The translations under genes and the position numbers were made by a program. Of a stretch of 51,786 bases of DNA, positions 1 through 8,324 are shown piece after piece. Under the pieces are notes generated by a model that was not told where the DNA came from, made no database searches, and worked only from the letters and a program-made list of their open reading frames with translations. The first letter of the stretch is position 1. Every line of letters begins with the position of its first letter. Origin of the DNA: a bacterium (GTDB lineage: Bacteria; Krumholzibacteriota; Krumholzibacteriia; LZORAL124-64-63); the NCBI GenBank assembly GCA_020440705.1, contig JAGRNP010000001.1:1-51786 (forward strand), written 5' to 3'.

Positions 1-1169
1 GTTCCGCCCACCTTCAGTCCCAGGCCGACACGCCCGTCGTCGTCCCGCAGGGACTCGGCCAGGAACGAGAACGCCCCCAGTTCGGGCGTGAAGCCCGCGG
101 GCAACCGCACGTGAACCGCGAGGTCCAGCTTCCCGTCGAACGCCACCGCGCCCGTCGCCCTCCACTCGGTGTCCGGGCCGGCGAGCTCGAGCCGCTCCAG
201 CCGGTACACGCCCCCGCGGACCACCAGATCGTGCTCCAGTCGGTCGAAGCGGATGTGCACGAGGTCGGGGCGGTCGCCCAGGTAGGGGCCGGCCTCGCGC
301 AGCCAATCCGCGGCGTCCAGTTCGCCGGGCGTCCCCCGCAGCCGCCCGGTCAGGCCGAGGCTGGCCAGCCGCACGTCGCGGTCGGCCAGGTCGAGGCCTC
401 CCGTGATCTCGCCGCTCAGGTCGGTGCGCAGGCGGGCCGCCAGGTCGGGCAGATAGGGTGCCAGCAGTTCCGCCGCCGGCGCCGCGGTCAGCACCACGCG
501 CCCGGAGAGGCGACCACCCCGGTCCGCCCGGGTATTCCAGTCCAGGTCCGCTTCCAGGCCACCATCGCCCAGGTCGGCCTGCAGCCGGATGTCTTCGCTG
601 CGGCCCGCCGCCCAGTGGCCGGTCAGCCGCACGTCGCGCCACGGGCAGCCGTCGTGGTCGAGAGTCGCGGCCCGCAGATCCCCGTCCGCGACCAGGTCGC
701 CCGGTTCGGCGGTCGCACCCGTCACCCCGGAGAGAGCGACTTCCACATCGCGGGCCTTCAGCAGGTCGCCGCCCCAGGCGACGTCCACCCGGGACGCCAC
801 GAGCCGCGCGCCCGACCACTCGAGCCGCCCGGCGAGCAGCGCGGCCGCGTCGAGCCGCACCTCCAGCCGCCGGTACTCCACCTCGTAGGGCCCCAGGTCG
901 TTCGGCCGTCCGGTCCGGGCGGCGAGGTCCGCCCCGGTGCCCGCCAGGCGCCCGTCCCGCAGCACGACCCCGGGTCCGCCCCAGATCCGCACACCGACCC
1001 GTCCGGGCGTGAGTATCCCGCCGGTCCTTGCGGCGACGATCTCCTGCAGGCGGCCCGTGACCTCTTCGCGCGGCACCAGCCGCTGCCCGATCATCCCGAG
1101 CACGGCCCCGGCCGCCAGCACCGCCAGCAGCCCAAGCAGCAGCGTGCGCCTGCGGCGCCCGTCAGCCAT
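1..1169 (-). CDS. AsmA-like envelope protein (3' end outside window)
   Basis: The reading frame is open from an ATG at 1169 to the window edge, so about 389 residues are visible and the C-terminus is missing. The start is basic (MADGRRRRT), followed by one membrane segment at about residues 10-28. The rest is a long run of short amphipathic beta strands with alternating charged and hydrophobic residues, such as VRIWGGPGVVLRDGRLAG. This is the pattern of AsmA/YhdP-type inner-membrane-anchored proteins that span the periplasm and are linked to lipid transfer to the outer membrane. The ATG lies inside the last codons of mnmA (8-nt overlap), so the gene is the last visible member of the envelope operon starting at 8119. 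The family call rests on architecture, not on a specific motif; another large beta-rich periplasmic protein is possible. Confidence 0.6.
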   Translation of the reverse strand, partial: MADGRRRRTLLLGLLAVLAAGAVLGMIGQRLVPREEVTGRLQEIVAARTGGILTPGRVGVRIWGGPGVVLRDGRLAGTGADLAARTGRPNDLGPYEVEYRRLEVRLDAAALLAGRLEWSGARLVASRVDVAWGGDLLKARDVEVALSGVTGATAEPGDLVADGDLRAATLDHDGCPWRDVRLTGHWAAGRSEDIRLQADLGDGGLEADLDWNTRADRGGRLSGRVVLTAAPAAELLAPYLPDLAARLRTDLSGEITGGLDLADRDVRLASLGLTGRLRGTPGELDAADWLREAGPYLGDRPDLVHIRFDRLEHDLVVRGGVYRLERLELAGPDTEWRATGAVAFDGKLDLAVHVRLPAGFTPELGAFSFLAESLRDDDGRVGLGLKVGG

Positions 1170-2319
1170 GGTCCGCCTCCCTCGCGATCCGCCCGCCGCC
1201 GAGCACCACGTCGCCGCGGTACAGCACGCAGGCCTGACCCGGCGCGGGCGCGTCGACCGGTTCGGCCAAATCGAGTTCGAGGCGCCCCGCCGCGAGTCGC
1301 CAGGCCGCCACGCGCGCTCCGCCGTGACGATGCCGGATACGGGCCACGACGGGCTCGTCGCCGGCGGCCACCTCGCCCTGTGCCGGGAGCTGCGGCCCCG
1401 CCGCCTGCCAGCCCGTGGCCACGACGCGGGTGCGCAGGGTCTCCTCGCGGGCGCCCACGACGAGCCGCCCTCCCGCCAGGTCGAGTTCCAGCACGTACAG
1501 CGGTTCCGGCGCGGCCACGCCCAGCCCCTTGCGCTGCCCCACCGTGTAGTGGATCAGGCCACGGTGCCTGCCGAGCACCCGCCCCGACCGGTCGACGATG
1601 TCCCCCGGCCGCGTGGCCGGACCGTCGGCGTGTTCGGCGAAGAGGAAACTGCGGTCGCCGTCCGGCACGAAGCAGATCTCCTGGCTGTCGCGCTTGGTCG
1701 CCACCGGCAGCCCGAGCGCCGCCGCCGCCGCCCGCACCTGGGTCTTGTCCGCCCAGCCGAGGGGGAACACCAGCCGCGGGAAGAGCTCCGGATCGATCCG
1801 GTGCAGGAAGTAGCTCTGGTCCTTGGCCGGATCGACGCCGCGCAGCAGCCGCATCGTCCCGTCCACCGCGGCGATGCGCGCGTAGTGCCCCGTCGCCGCG
1901 AAGGCGCACCCCTGCCGCGCGGCCAGCCGCACCAGTTCGGGAAAGCGCACGGTGCCGTTGCAGTCCAGGCACGGATTGGGTGTTTCGGCGCGGGCGTAGT
2001 CGGCGATGAAGGGGTCGATCACGGCCTCGCGGAAGGGCCGTTCCACGTCGCCGACCCAGTGCGGCGCGTCGAAGCGCGCCGCCAGGCGCCGGGCGTCGTC
2101 GATGGCCTCGAGCGAGCAGCACGACTTGTCGGTCAGGTCGGCCGACGCGTCGCCATAGCAGAAGTTCTTGAAGGTCACGCACTGGACGTCGCAGCCCAGC
2201 TCGCGCAGCACCGCCAGGCTGACCGCGCTGTCGACGCCGCCGCTGATGCCGAGCAGGACGGTGGTCCCGGGCCCGAGGCGCTCACGCACCCCGGGCGGGA
2301 TGTCCAGCGGGAACGCCAT
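1162..2319 (-). CDS. mnmA: tRNA-specific 2-thiouridylase MnmA
   Basis: 385 residues, normal for the family. MnmA thiolates U34 of tRNA-Lys, -Glu and -Gln in the cytoplasm using a persulfide sulfur and ATP. The PP-loop GISGGVDSA is at residues 24-32, the first catalytic cysteine lies in TPNPCLDCN (C117, C120), and the second is C216 in SQEICFVPD. GHYAR at about 144-148 and HYTVGQRKGLG are also family signatures. There is an additional cysteine group, NFCYG and KSCCSL (C54, C67, C68), near the N-terminus. The ATG at 2319 shares one base with the TGA of the upstream TPR lipoprotein (TGATG), so translation is probably coupled. Confidence 0.96.
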   Translation of the reverse strand: MAFPLDIPPGVRERLGPGTTVLLGISGGVDSAVSLAVLRELGCDVQCVTFKNFCYGDASADLTDKSCCSLEAIDDARRLAARFDAPHWVGDVERPFREAVIDPFIADYARAETPNPCLDCNGTVRFPELVRLAARQGCAFAATGHYARIAAVDGTMRLLRGVDPAKDQSYFLHRIDPELFPRLVFPLGWADKTQVRAAAAALGLPVATKRDSQEICFVPDGDRSFLFAEHADGPATRPGDIVDRSGRVLGRHRGLIHYTVGQRKGLGVAAPEPLYVLELDLAGGRLVVGAREETLRTRVVATGWQAAGPQLPAQGEVAAGDEPVVARIRHRHGGARVAAWRLAAGRLELDLAEPVDAPAPGQACVLYRGDVVLGGGRIAREADHG

Positions 2320-3101
2320 CAGTGGCCGGCGGGATCCGGCGCGTTCATGAGGTCCCTGACGATGCGGATGTTGTCGCGCGAGCGGCCCCCGATGTCCCCG
2401 TCGGGATCGAACTTGGCCGCCAGTTCCCACTCCACGATCGCCTCGCGGTACACCTTCTGCTCCGCGAACATGATCGCCAGGTTGTAGTGGGCCAGGGCGC
2501 TGCGGTCGTCGTGCTCGAGGGCCGTGTTGAACTCGCGCAGGGCGTCGCCCACCCGGCGCTGGCGCAGGTACAGCGCCCCCAGGTTGCAGCGGGCCTTCTC
2601 GTCGGTCGGATCGACCTTGAGCGCCATGTCGTAGTACAGCCGGGCCTTGTCCATGCGCTCGTCGCGCTCGGCGCGGCTGCCCATCTGCTCCGAGCGGTCG
2701 TCCCACAGCGAACCCAGGTTCACCATCGGCTCGATGAAGGTGCTGTCCCGGGCGATGGCCGCCGTGAAGTGCTCCTCGGCCGTGGCCAGCAGCACGCCCA
2801 CACCGTCGTCACCCCAGCCCACGGTCGCCGCCGAATCGCCGGCCGCGGCATAGGCGCGGTTGCCCAGCAGGTAGTGGGCGTAGGCGCTGAAGGGGGCCGG
2901 CCCCGCGGCCAGGGCCTGCAGGGTGTCCTCCAGGGCCTGCCCGTCGAGGGTCTCGGTGCGGGCGATGAACTTGTCCAGGTCCGACTCGGGCACCGATTCC
3001 TTGCAACCCGTCAGGCCGAGCAGCAGGCCCGCGGCGACCAGGGCCAGCAGCAGGCCGGTCGCGGTGGTGGCCCCGGTCGAATTCCCCTCGATGCGATTCA
3101 T
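2319..3101 (-). CDS. TPR-repeat lipoprotein
   Basis: 260 residues. An N-terminal signal ends in a lipobox LLGLTGC around residue 28, so the protein is probably lipid-anchored in the envelope. The C-terminal half holds at least three tetratricopeptide repeats (AEEHFTAAIARDSTFIEPMV; YYDMALKVDPTDEKARCNLG; DALREFNTALEHDDRSALAH; EAIVEWELAAKFDP). TPR lipoproteins act as scaffolds in envelope assembly; the partner is not identifiable here. It lies 17 nt after the barrel gene and is joined to mnmA by TGATG. The ATG at 3101 directly precedes the signal peptide and follows AGGAGCGGGAGGAAG. The function is an inference from its place in the ExbBD/TonB operon. Confidence 0.85.
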   Translation of the reverse strand: MNRIEGNSTGATTATGLLLALVAAGLLLGLTGCKESVPESDLDKFIARTETLDGQALEDTLQALAAGPAPFSAYAHYLLGNRAYAAAGDSAATVGWGDDGVGVLLATAEEHFTAAIARDSTFIEPMVNLGSLWDDRSEQMGSRAERDERMDKARLYYDMALKVDPTDEKARCNLGALYLRQRRVGDALREFNTALEHDDRSALAHYNLAIMFAEQKVYREAIVEWELAAKFDPDGDIGGRSRDNIRIVRDLMNAPDPAGH

Positions 3102-3118
3102 GCGTCTTCCTCCCGCTC

Positions 3119-4327
3119 CTACCACCAGGCCTCCAGGCCGGTGAGAGATATGCCCAGACGATACACGGTGCTCTCGGCCCCGTTCTTCTCCAGATCCCCG
3201 ATCACGCCGTACGAGAAAGCCATGTCCAGCTGGCCCAGATCGTTGGCCAGCGCGAAGCCCGTGCCGATGCTGAACGTCAGTTCGTCGACGGGCTCGCCCC
3301 CGAAACGATAACCCCAGCGATGCAGGTTGGCCCCCAGGCGCAGCGGCAGGTTGCGCAGCCCGGCGCGGCGTTCGCGGGCCTTCAGGCGCTCGAGCCCCAC
3401 GCCCAGAGTATACTCGTCCTCGGCCTCTTCCTGCCACGGCGCGTACAGGGACGCCTCGGTCATGGGCATGTACTGGATGTCCGCCCCGATCTGCCAGCGC
3501 CGGATCAGACGCAGCTGCAGCCCGGCCCGATACTCGTCGGCGATGCGCATCTGCGACGTCGACCGCGCCGCCACCGTCACGTTGGAGAGGATCGCCGTCC
3601 GGTCGACGTCCAGATCGTAGGCCGGCGTCCAGGACGCGCCGAGGTGCAGCCTGTCGAACGGCACCCACAGCGCCGACAGGGTGTAGGACGTGCCCTCGTA
3701 CAGGTTGCGCGTCTCGAGGATGTTCTCCGAGAGGCCCGTCCCCGCCGCGAAGAGCTCGGTGTACTGCTCGAGCACCGAACCGCTCTCCAGGTTGACCGAG
3801 CCGGCGAACGAGAATCCGCCGAAGGGGCGCCACGCCACCCCCAGCGGCACGTTGAACCGGGTGCCCTGGCGCGTCGAGACCTTGTCCCCCTTTATCTCCT
3901 CGCCGTCGACCAGCCACACGGCCGGTTCGCTCGTGTCCCAGCGCGTGCTGCCGAACATGTTGAAGCCCGCCGTGAAGCTCAGCCGCGTCTTGACGATGGG
4001 CAGGGCGACCTGGATGCCCGGCGAGTACACCTCGGCCGTCTTGCGCTCGCCGCTCGCCGTGGTCGAGGTCGTGCGTTCGCCGTAGCCCGTGTAGCGCAGG
4101 GCGACGTGCCGCAGGTAGGTGAGCGAGGCCTGGTTCTTGAAGCCGGGATGGGTCGTATCCGCCACGGCCATGCCCCAGCCCCCGCGCGCGATCACCCGCG
4201 CGTCGTCGGGCCGGATGCGCTGGCCGATGTTCGTGGCCGCGAACGGCGTCTGGGACCGGGCCAGGCCCGCCCCCAGCACCAGCACGGCGACCGCCACGAG
4301 AACGGTCCTCACGTTGCGCGCGCTCAT
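3119..4327 (-). CDS. FadL/PorV-like outer-membrane barrel protein
   Basis: 402 residues with a signal peptide (MSARNVRTVLVAVAVLVLGAGLARSQ). The mature start ARVIARGGWGMAVADTTHPG followed by FKNQASLTYL resembles the hatch segment of FadL/PorV-type barrels (arg-gly-rich stretch, then N-x-A). The body is repeating strand pattern rich in aromatic girdle residues and ends in a strand (YRLGISLTGLEAWW). The ATG overlaps the stop of the upstream lipoprotein by four bases (ATGA). Barrels of this kind carry hydrophobic ligands or serve as shuttle proteins in type IX secretion; with a PorU-like protease elsewhere in the window either role is possible, and the sequence alone does not decide. Confidence 0.75.
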   Translation of the reverse strand: MSARNVRTVLVAVAVLVLGAGLARSQTPFAATNIGQRIRPDDARVIARGGWGMAVADTTHPGFKNQASLTYLRHVALRYTGYGERTTSTTASGERKTAEVYSPGIQVALPIVKTRLSFTAGFNMFGSTRWDTSEPAVWLVDGEEIKGDKVSTRQGTRFNVPLGVAWRPFGGFSFAGSVNLESGSVLEQYTELFAAGTGLSENILETRNLYEGTSYTLSALWVPFDRLHLGASWTPAYDLDVDRTAILSNVTVAARSTSQMRIADEYRAGLQLRLIRRWQIGADIQYMPMTEASLYAPWQEEAEDEYTLGVGLERLKARERRAGLRNLPLRLGANLHRWGYRFGGEPVDELTFSIGTGFALANDLGQLDMAFSYGVIGDLEKNGAESTVYRLGISLTGLEAWW

Positions 4328-5904
4328 CGGCCGCCTCCCGTCACTTCGCCGTCGACGGTGTACCACACCTTCAGGAACGGCCGCAGGTCCGGATCCGGAT
4401 CGGCCAGGCCGTGGAAGTTCCACACGCGGTAGTAGAAGTCCCCGTACGTGGGGTCGGGATTCGAGAAGGTGGGGAACACGTCCTTGTACTCGCGGCAGGT
4501 CAGCAGCAGGCTGCGCGTCTGGGCGTTGGTGCCGTTCACCTCGCGCTGCACGAAGAGGGTCACGTCGAGTTCGATCGTGGTGTCGATCTTCGGCTCCTTG
4601 CTGGTGGCCACGTCCAGGGCGTAGACGAGGTCCTCGTCCCGCAGCACGCTCACGTCCGAGCCGAGGCCCGGCACGGCGTAGGCCGAATCGAGCTCGACGA
4701 CCTGCAGCGACATGGCGGGGCCGAACGACGTCTCCGGATCGTTCGTCACCGAGAGGATGGCCCGGTTGATGCGCGCGTTCACCGGCAGGTTCGCGGTGTC
4801 GAAGCGCAGGGACGGATACGAGCGCAGGCCGGTCCGCAGGGTGAAGCCGTCGGCCGCGCTCCCGGCATCCTCGGGCAGGGTCGGCACCTCTTCCCACACC
4901 GTGCAGTCGAAGGAAGGCGCCAGCAGCAGGAAATCCTGGTCGACGTTGTCGTTGGGGTTCTGGTCCACCAGGCCGTCCACGAACTCGATGATCAGGTTGG
5001 GCGCCGGCACCGACCCCACCTTCAGGTCGGCGAGTTCGTTGTAGTTGGTCGAGAGCAGATCGAGCGAGGCGTAGCCCGTCAGACCGGGGTCGGACTGGTC
5101 GCCGAGCTGCACGAGGAACCCGACCCGCCCGTCGGGGAACCAGCGCGCCAGCAGATCCTCCGGGAAGAGGGACAGCTCGGGCTCGTCGCTCTGGTCCGAC
5201 TCGAAGTAGTCGCTGTTGGACGGCAGCTGGTCGTAGTCGGGGAGCGTCGCCGGGTAGTTCTCGAAATCCGCCTGGACGATCGGGGCGTCGAGCTCGTGGA
5301 CGAAGTAGTGGAAGACCTGGGGCCGGCCCTCGATGGGCTCGGGCACGATGGTGATCATGGAGTCGACGCACACCGTGTCCCAGGCCACGCAGAAGGTGTC
5401 GCAGGTCACCACGCCGCCGACCGTGTCGCAGACGACGGTGTCCCGCGCGCAGAAGATGGAGTCCTCCAGGCAGGTCACGAGTTCGACGAAGTTGGCCGCC
5501 TTGTACGTCTCGAACTTGGTCAGCCCCAGCTTCACGCGCCGGATGTTCGCCGCGGTGAACAGGGAGTCCGGGTAGAGCGTGGTGTTGCGGTCGGTCAGGT
5601 CGTACTCGGCCAGGAACGAAGCCCGGGCGCCGCCCTCGACGCCCAGATAGAGCGCCTGTTTCTCGGTCAGGGTGCGGTCCCGGTCGACCAGGGGCAGGCC
5701 GGCGAAACCGCTGACCTGCCGCACCTCGAGGGAAAGCAGGGTCGAATCGATCCGCGTCTCGACGAGTCCGGCCCCCACCAGGCTGGCGGGATCGCTCGTG
5801 CAGCCCGAAAGCAGCAGGCTGCCGGCCCAGGCCAGGCAGACCAGCACCGCCAGGACGACCGCGCCGCCGCGTCCGCTTCCCTGCGTGTGAATCGCGTCCT
5901 TCAA
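4324..5904 (-). CDS. secreted lipoprotein of unknown function with a cysteine-rich insert
   Basis: 526 residues from a TTG start at 5904, chosen because AAGGAG sits five bases upstream and the signal peptide follows immediately (lipobox LLLSGC). The start is 16 nt after the exbD stop. No enzyme motif is visible. The protein is acidic and beta-rich; residues 145-179 hold six cysteines spaced x6, x6, x8, x3, x6, with repeated CDT/CVxxDT units, suggesting disulfides in the envelope. The second half (SYPSLRFDTANLP, INRAILSV, LDVTLFVQ) resembles a DNRLRE-like beta domain found in secreted carbohydrate-associated proteins; this is a weak resemblance. The downstream barrel gene overlaps by four bases, so the two are probably made together. 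Confidence 0.75.
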   Translation of the reverse strand: MKDAIHTQGSGRGGAVVLAVLVCLAWAGSLLLSGCTSDPASLVGAGLVETRIDSTLLSLEVRQVSGFAGLPLVDRDRTLTEKQALYLGVEGGARASFLAEYDLTDRNTTLYPDSLFTAANIRRVKLGLTKFETYKAANFVELVTCLEDSIFCARDTVVCDTVGGVVTCDTFCVAWDTVCVDSMITIVPEPIEGRPQVFHYFVHELDAPIVQADFENYPATLPDYDQLPSNSDYFESDQSDEPELSLFPEDLLARWFPDGRVGFLVQLGDQSDPGLTGYASLDLLSTNYNELADLKVGSVPAPNLIIEFVDGLVDQNPNDNVDQDFLLLAPSFDCTVWEEVPTLPEDAGSAADGFTLRTGLRSYPSLRFDTANLPVNARINRAILSVTNDPETSFGPAMSLQVVELDSAYAVPGLGSDVSVLRDEDLVYALDVATSKEPKIDTTIELDVTLFVQREVNGTNAQTRSLLLTCREYKDVFPTFSNPDPTYGDFYYRVWNFHGLADPDPDLRPFLKVWYTVDGEVTGGGR

Positions 5905-5920
5905 TTCCGCTCCTTCGCGG

Positions 5921-6331
5921 TCAACGCCCCGGCCCGCCGCGGGCCGACAGACTGACCCGCGTGAATCCGCTCTGCTTGATGGTGTCGATGAGGGCCACGA
6001 CGCGGCCGTGGGACGCCGCCTCGTCTGCGCGGAGGACCATCCGGTCCTCCCCCGTCGAAGCCCGCAGACGCCCAAGAAGTTCCGGCAAACGCGTCTCGTC
6101 AACCTCGGTGTCGTTGAGGAAGATCCGGTCGTCCCGCGTCAGGTACAGCACGCTCGGCGTGTCGACCGTCTCGGTGGCCGTCGCCGAACGCGGCAGCACG
6201 AGGTTCACCGCCGGCTGGTTCTTGAAGGTCGAGGTGACCATGAAGAAGATGAGCAGCAGGAACATCACGTCGATGAGCGTCGTGACGTTGATGATCAGGC
6301 TGCGACCCTTCTTTTGCGGCCGGAACCTCAT
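5921..6331 (-). CDS. exbD: ExbD/TolR-type biopolymer transport protein
   Basis: 136 residues, usual length. A short basic N-terminus, then one transmembrane helix NVTTLIDVMFLLLIFFMVTS with the conserved membrane aspartate (D in LIDVMF) that takes part in proton flow, then a periplasmic domain. With ExbB it forms the inner-membrane motor that powers a TonB-type protein. The ATG overlaps the stop of exbB by four bases. The TonB partner lies directly upstream at 7028-8119, which favours ExbD over TolR. Confidence 0.93.
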   Translation of the reverse strand: MRFRPQKKGRSLIINVTTLIDVMFLLLIFFMVTSTFKNQPAVNLVLPRSATATETVDTPSVLYLTRDDRIFLNDTEVDETRLPELLGRLRASTGEDRMVLRADEAASHGRVVALIDTIKQSGFTRVSLSARGGPGR

Positions 6332-6963
6332 CCCGCCGACCGTCCGTCGCGGGCGGCCTGACGCCGGCGCCGCAGGGTGTCCAGCACCTTGGACGAGTAG
6401 AACTCGAGATCGAAGATGATGCGGTCGGCCCGGCCGTTCAGCCAGTTGTGGGCCACCAGGGCCGGGATGCCGATGATCAGGCCGGCGGCGGTGGTGACCA
6501 TGGCCTCGGAGATGCCGCTCGAGAGGGTCTCGGGATTGCCCAGCCCGGCCAGCGAGATGGTCGCGAAGACGCGGATCATGCCCAGCACCGTGCCCAGCAG
6601 CCCCAGCAGCGGCGACACCGCCGCCACCGTCTCCAGGATGCCCAGCCGTCGCGTCAGGCGCGTGGCCTCCTGGCGTCCCGCTTCCTCCAGCACGTCACGG
6701 ATGATGGTCCAGTCGTTGTCCGCGTGGTCGAGGCCGGCCCGGACGATGTTGGCGAACGGTCCGGGGTGCCGGTCGCAGGTGGCGTAGGCCGTCGACAGGT
6801 CGGGGCTGGCCGACAGCGTCTCGACCGCCGAGGCGATCTCCGGCCGCACGATGCGCCCCTGGCGCAGCACCAGGATCCGTTCGATGATCACCGTCATGCC
6901 CACCAGGGACGCGATGGCGATGGGGATCATCATGTAGCGTCCGGCGAGGATCATTTCCCACAT
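6328..6963 (-). CDS. exbB: ExbB/TolQ/MotA-family proton channel protein
   Basis: 211 residues. Three membrane segments: residues about 10-32 (RYMMIPIAIASLVGMTVIIE), a second near LETVAAVSPLLGLLGTVLGM, and a third in ISEAMVTTAAGLIIGIPALV. The latter two carry the family hallmarks (L-G-L-L-G-T-V-x-G-M and A-L-x-T-T-A-x-G-L). ExbB forms the pentameric channel around ExbD. The gene follows the TonB-like gene by 64 nt; this gap holds a weak GGCAGG/CCTGCC hairpin without a T tract. Confidence 0.94.
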   Translation of the reverse strand: MWEMILAGRYMMIPIAIASLVGMTVIIERILVLRQGRIVRPEIASAVETLSASPDLSTAYATCDRHPGPFANIVRAGLDHADNDWTIIRDVLEEAGRQEATRLTRRLGILETVAAVSPLLGLLGTVLGMIRVFATISLAGLGNPETLSSGISEAMVTTAAGLIIGIPALVAHNWLNGRADRIIFDLEFYSSKVLDTLRRRRQAARDGRSAG

Positions 6964-7027
6964 GTGCAGTCAAACCTCCGACATACCAAGAAGGCAGGAA
7001 CCCCGGTCCCTGCCGTGCGCCACCATC

Positions 7028-8119
7028 TCAACGCCGGAACGCAGGATAGTGCAGGATCAGGGTGATCTCAAGATTCTTGTCCGGAAAGTGGTCCGGCAGC
7101 GGCAGGTAGGGCGCGAAGGCCTTCAGGGCCGCCAGCGACGCGTCGTGCAGGGACTGGTGTCCGGTCTGGTCGAGGATCTCCATCTTGCTCGGGCGCCCGT
7201 CCCTCTCCACCACGAGGTGGATCACGGTCTGGCCGTTGATCAGGCCCAGCCGGTAGGCGTAGGGCGGCACCCAGTGCCGGTGCAGCTCGTTGCCGAAGAC
7301 CTGGATCCACGGCGCCCAGTCCCAGGCCACGGTGCTCAGCTGGAAATCGTCGACGATGGCCACGCCCGAGGTCGTCGCCCCCATCGCCTTCTGGTCGAAG
7401 TCGAAGCCGCGATCGCCGGATGCGCCTTCGCTCCCTTCCTTGAGGATCGACGGGTTGCGGGCGCCGTTCCACCACTCCTCCAGCTCGGGCTGATCGACGG
7501 TCTCGGCGTCCTTCCCGTTGCCGGCGCTCTCCCCTCCCGCCTGCTGCGTCTCCTCGGGGATGGCCCACTCGCCCCCCGGCGGCTGGGTCTCGCCCTCGGC
7601 GGCGGTCGCGTCGCCGTCCGGTGCGCCGGCCTGCTGCCGGCTCGTCGCGGGCGCCTGCTCGGGCACGGGAGGCGTCGTCACCTGCACGCCCGCCGCGCCG
7701 GCCAGGTCTTCCCGCCGGATCTCCACCTGGTTGAATTCGCCCTCGGCGTCGGCCGACGGCGTATCGCCGTCGCCCAGCTTGTTGTCCGCCGCCACCGAAT
7801 GGTGCAGCGCCAGGTACTGCGGATCGTCGGGCGCCTCGGGCTGGGCGTGGCGGTCGGGCACCGAGGCGTAGGTGTCCGGCAGGGTCGAGTCCTTCTCGTC
7901 GGCGGCGGTCTCCGGATCGGGCTCGAGATAGACCTCCACCTCACGGCCTTCCCGCAGCCGCGCCAGTTCCTCCGGATCCGGCGTGAAGTCGACCTCGCGC
8001 AGCCCCAGCACCAGCACGACGTGCAGGAGCACCGACAGCACGAGGGCCGTCCGGATGATCCGCCGGTCGGTTTCGGGGCTGCCGGACAGGGCCGGGGTCA
8101 TGGTGCGGGCTTCGGTCAC
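7028..8119 (-). CDS. TonB-like energy transducer
   Basis: 363 residues from GTG at 8119, with GAGGA seven bases upstream. One membrane helix (IIRTALVLSVLLHVVLVLGL, about residues 21-40) with the TonB-typical histidine, then a long acidic and proline/glutamine-rich spacer, then a TonB C-terminal domain from about 260: HWVPPYAYRLGLINGQTVIH, VVERDGRPSKMEILDQTGH, DASLAALKAF. It would transmit motor energy to outer-membrane receptors. It heads an operon with exbB and exbD. No TonB-dependent receptor with an obvious plug is encoded in the window, so the receptor is elsewhere, or the operon's own barrel and lipoproteins are involved. Confidence 0.88.
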   Translation of the reverse strand: MTEARTMTPALSGSPETDRRIIRTALVLSVLLHVVLVLGLREVDFTPDPEELARLREGREVEVYLEPDPETAADEKDSTLPDTYASVPDRHAQPEAPDDPQYLALHHSVAADNKLGDGDTPSADAEGEFNQVEIRREDLAGAAGVQVTTPPVPEQAPATSRQQAGAPDGDATAAEGETQPPGGEWAIPEETQQAGGESAGNGKDAETVDQPELEEWWNGARNPSILKEGSEGASGDRGFDFDQKAMGATTSGVAIVDDFQLSTVAWDWAPWIQVFGNELHRHWVPPYAYRLGLINGQTVIHLVVERDGRPSKMEILDQTGHQSLHDASLAALKAFAPYLPLPDHFPDKNLEITLILHYPAFRR

Positions 8120-8166
8120 TTGGGCGTCCTCGGAGCGGCGGAATCTGGGGGGCGGACGGTCGCCAG

Positions 8167-8196
8167 AATGTACCCTGCGAACCCCGCCGTTGCCAA
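8167..8196 (-). promoter_or_regulatory. predicted promoter of the tonB-exbBD operon
   Basis: On the minus strand TTGGCA, an 18-nt spacer, then TACATT (5 of 6 and 4 of 6 matches to the sigma-70 consensus). Transcription would start near 8160, about 40 nt before the GTG at 8119. Its -35 box is only six bases from the -35 of the murB promoter on the other strand. Confidence 0.45.
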
Positions 8197-8202
8197 CCCG
8201 GG

Positions 8203-8231
8203 TTGACGGAAGTTCGGACCGGGTCCATCCT
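8203..8231 (+). promoter_or_regulatory. predicted promoter of murB
   Basis: TTGACG, a 17-nt spacer, then CATCCT. The -35 is good and the -10 weak. The predicted start near 8238 leaves a leader of about 87 nt to the GTG of murB. It is back to back with the tonB promoter. Confidence 0.4.
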
Positions 8232-8324
8232 AGCCGGGATGGTCACGAATCGCTTCCAGCCGCGGCGATTCAGCAACCGGACCGGCCGGCCGCGGCCCCG
8301 GAAACCGGCGGAGGCGCCTCGAAC

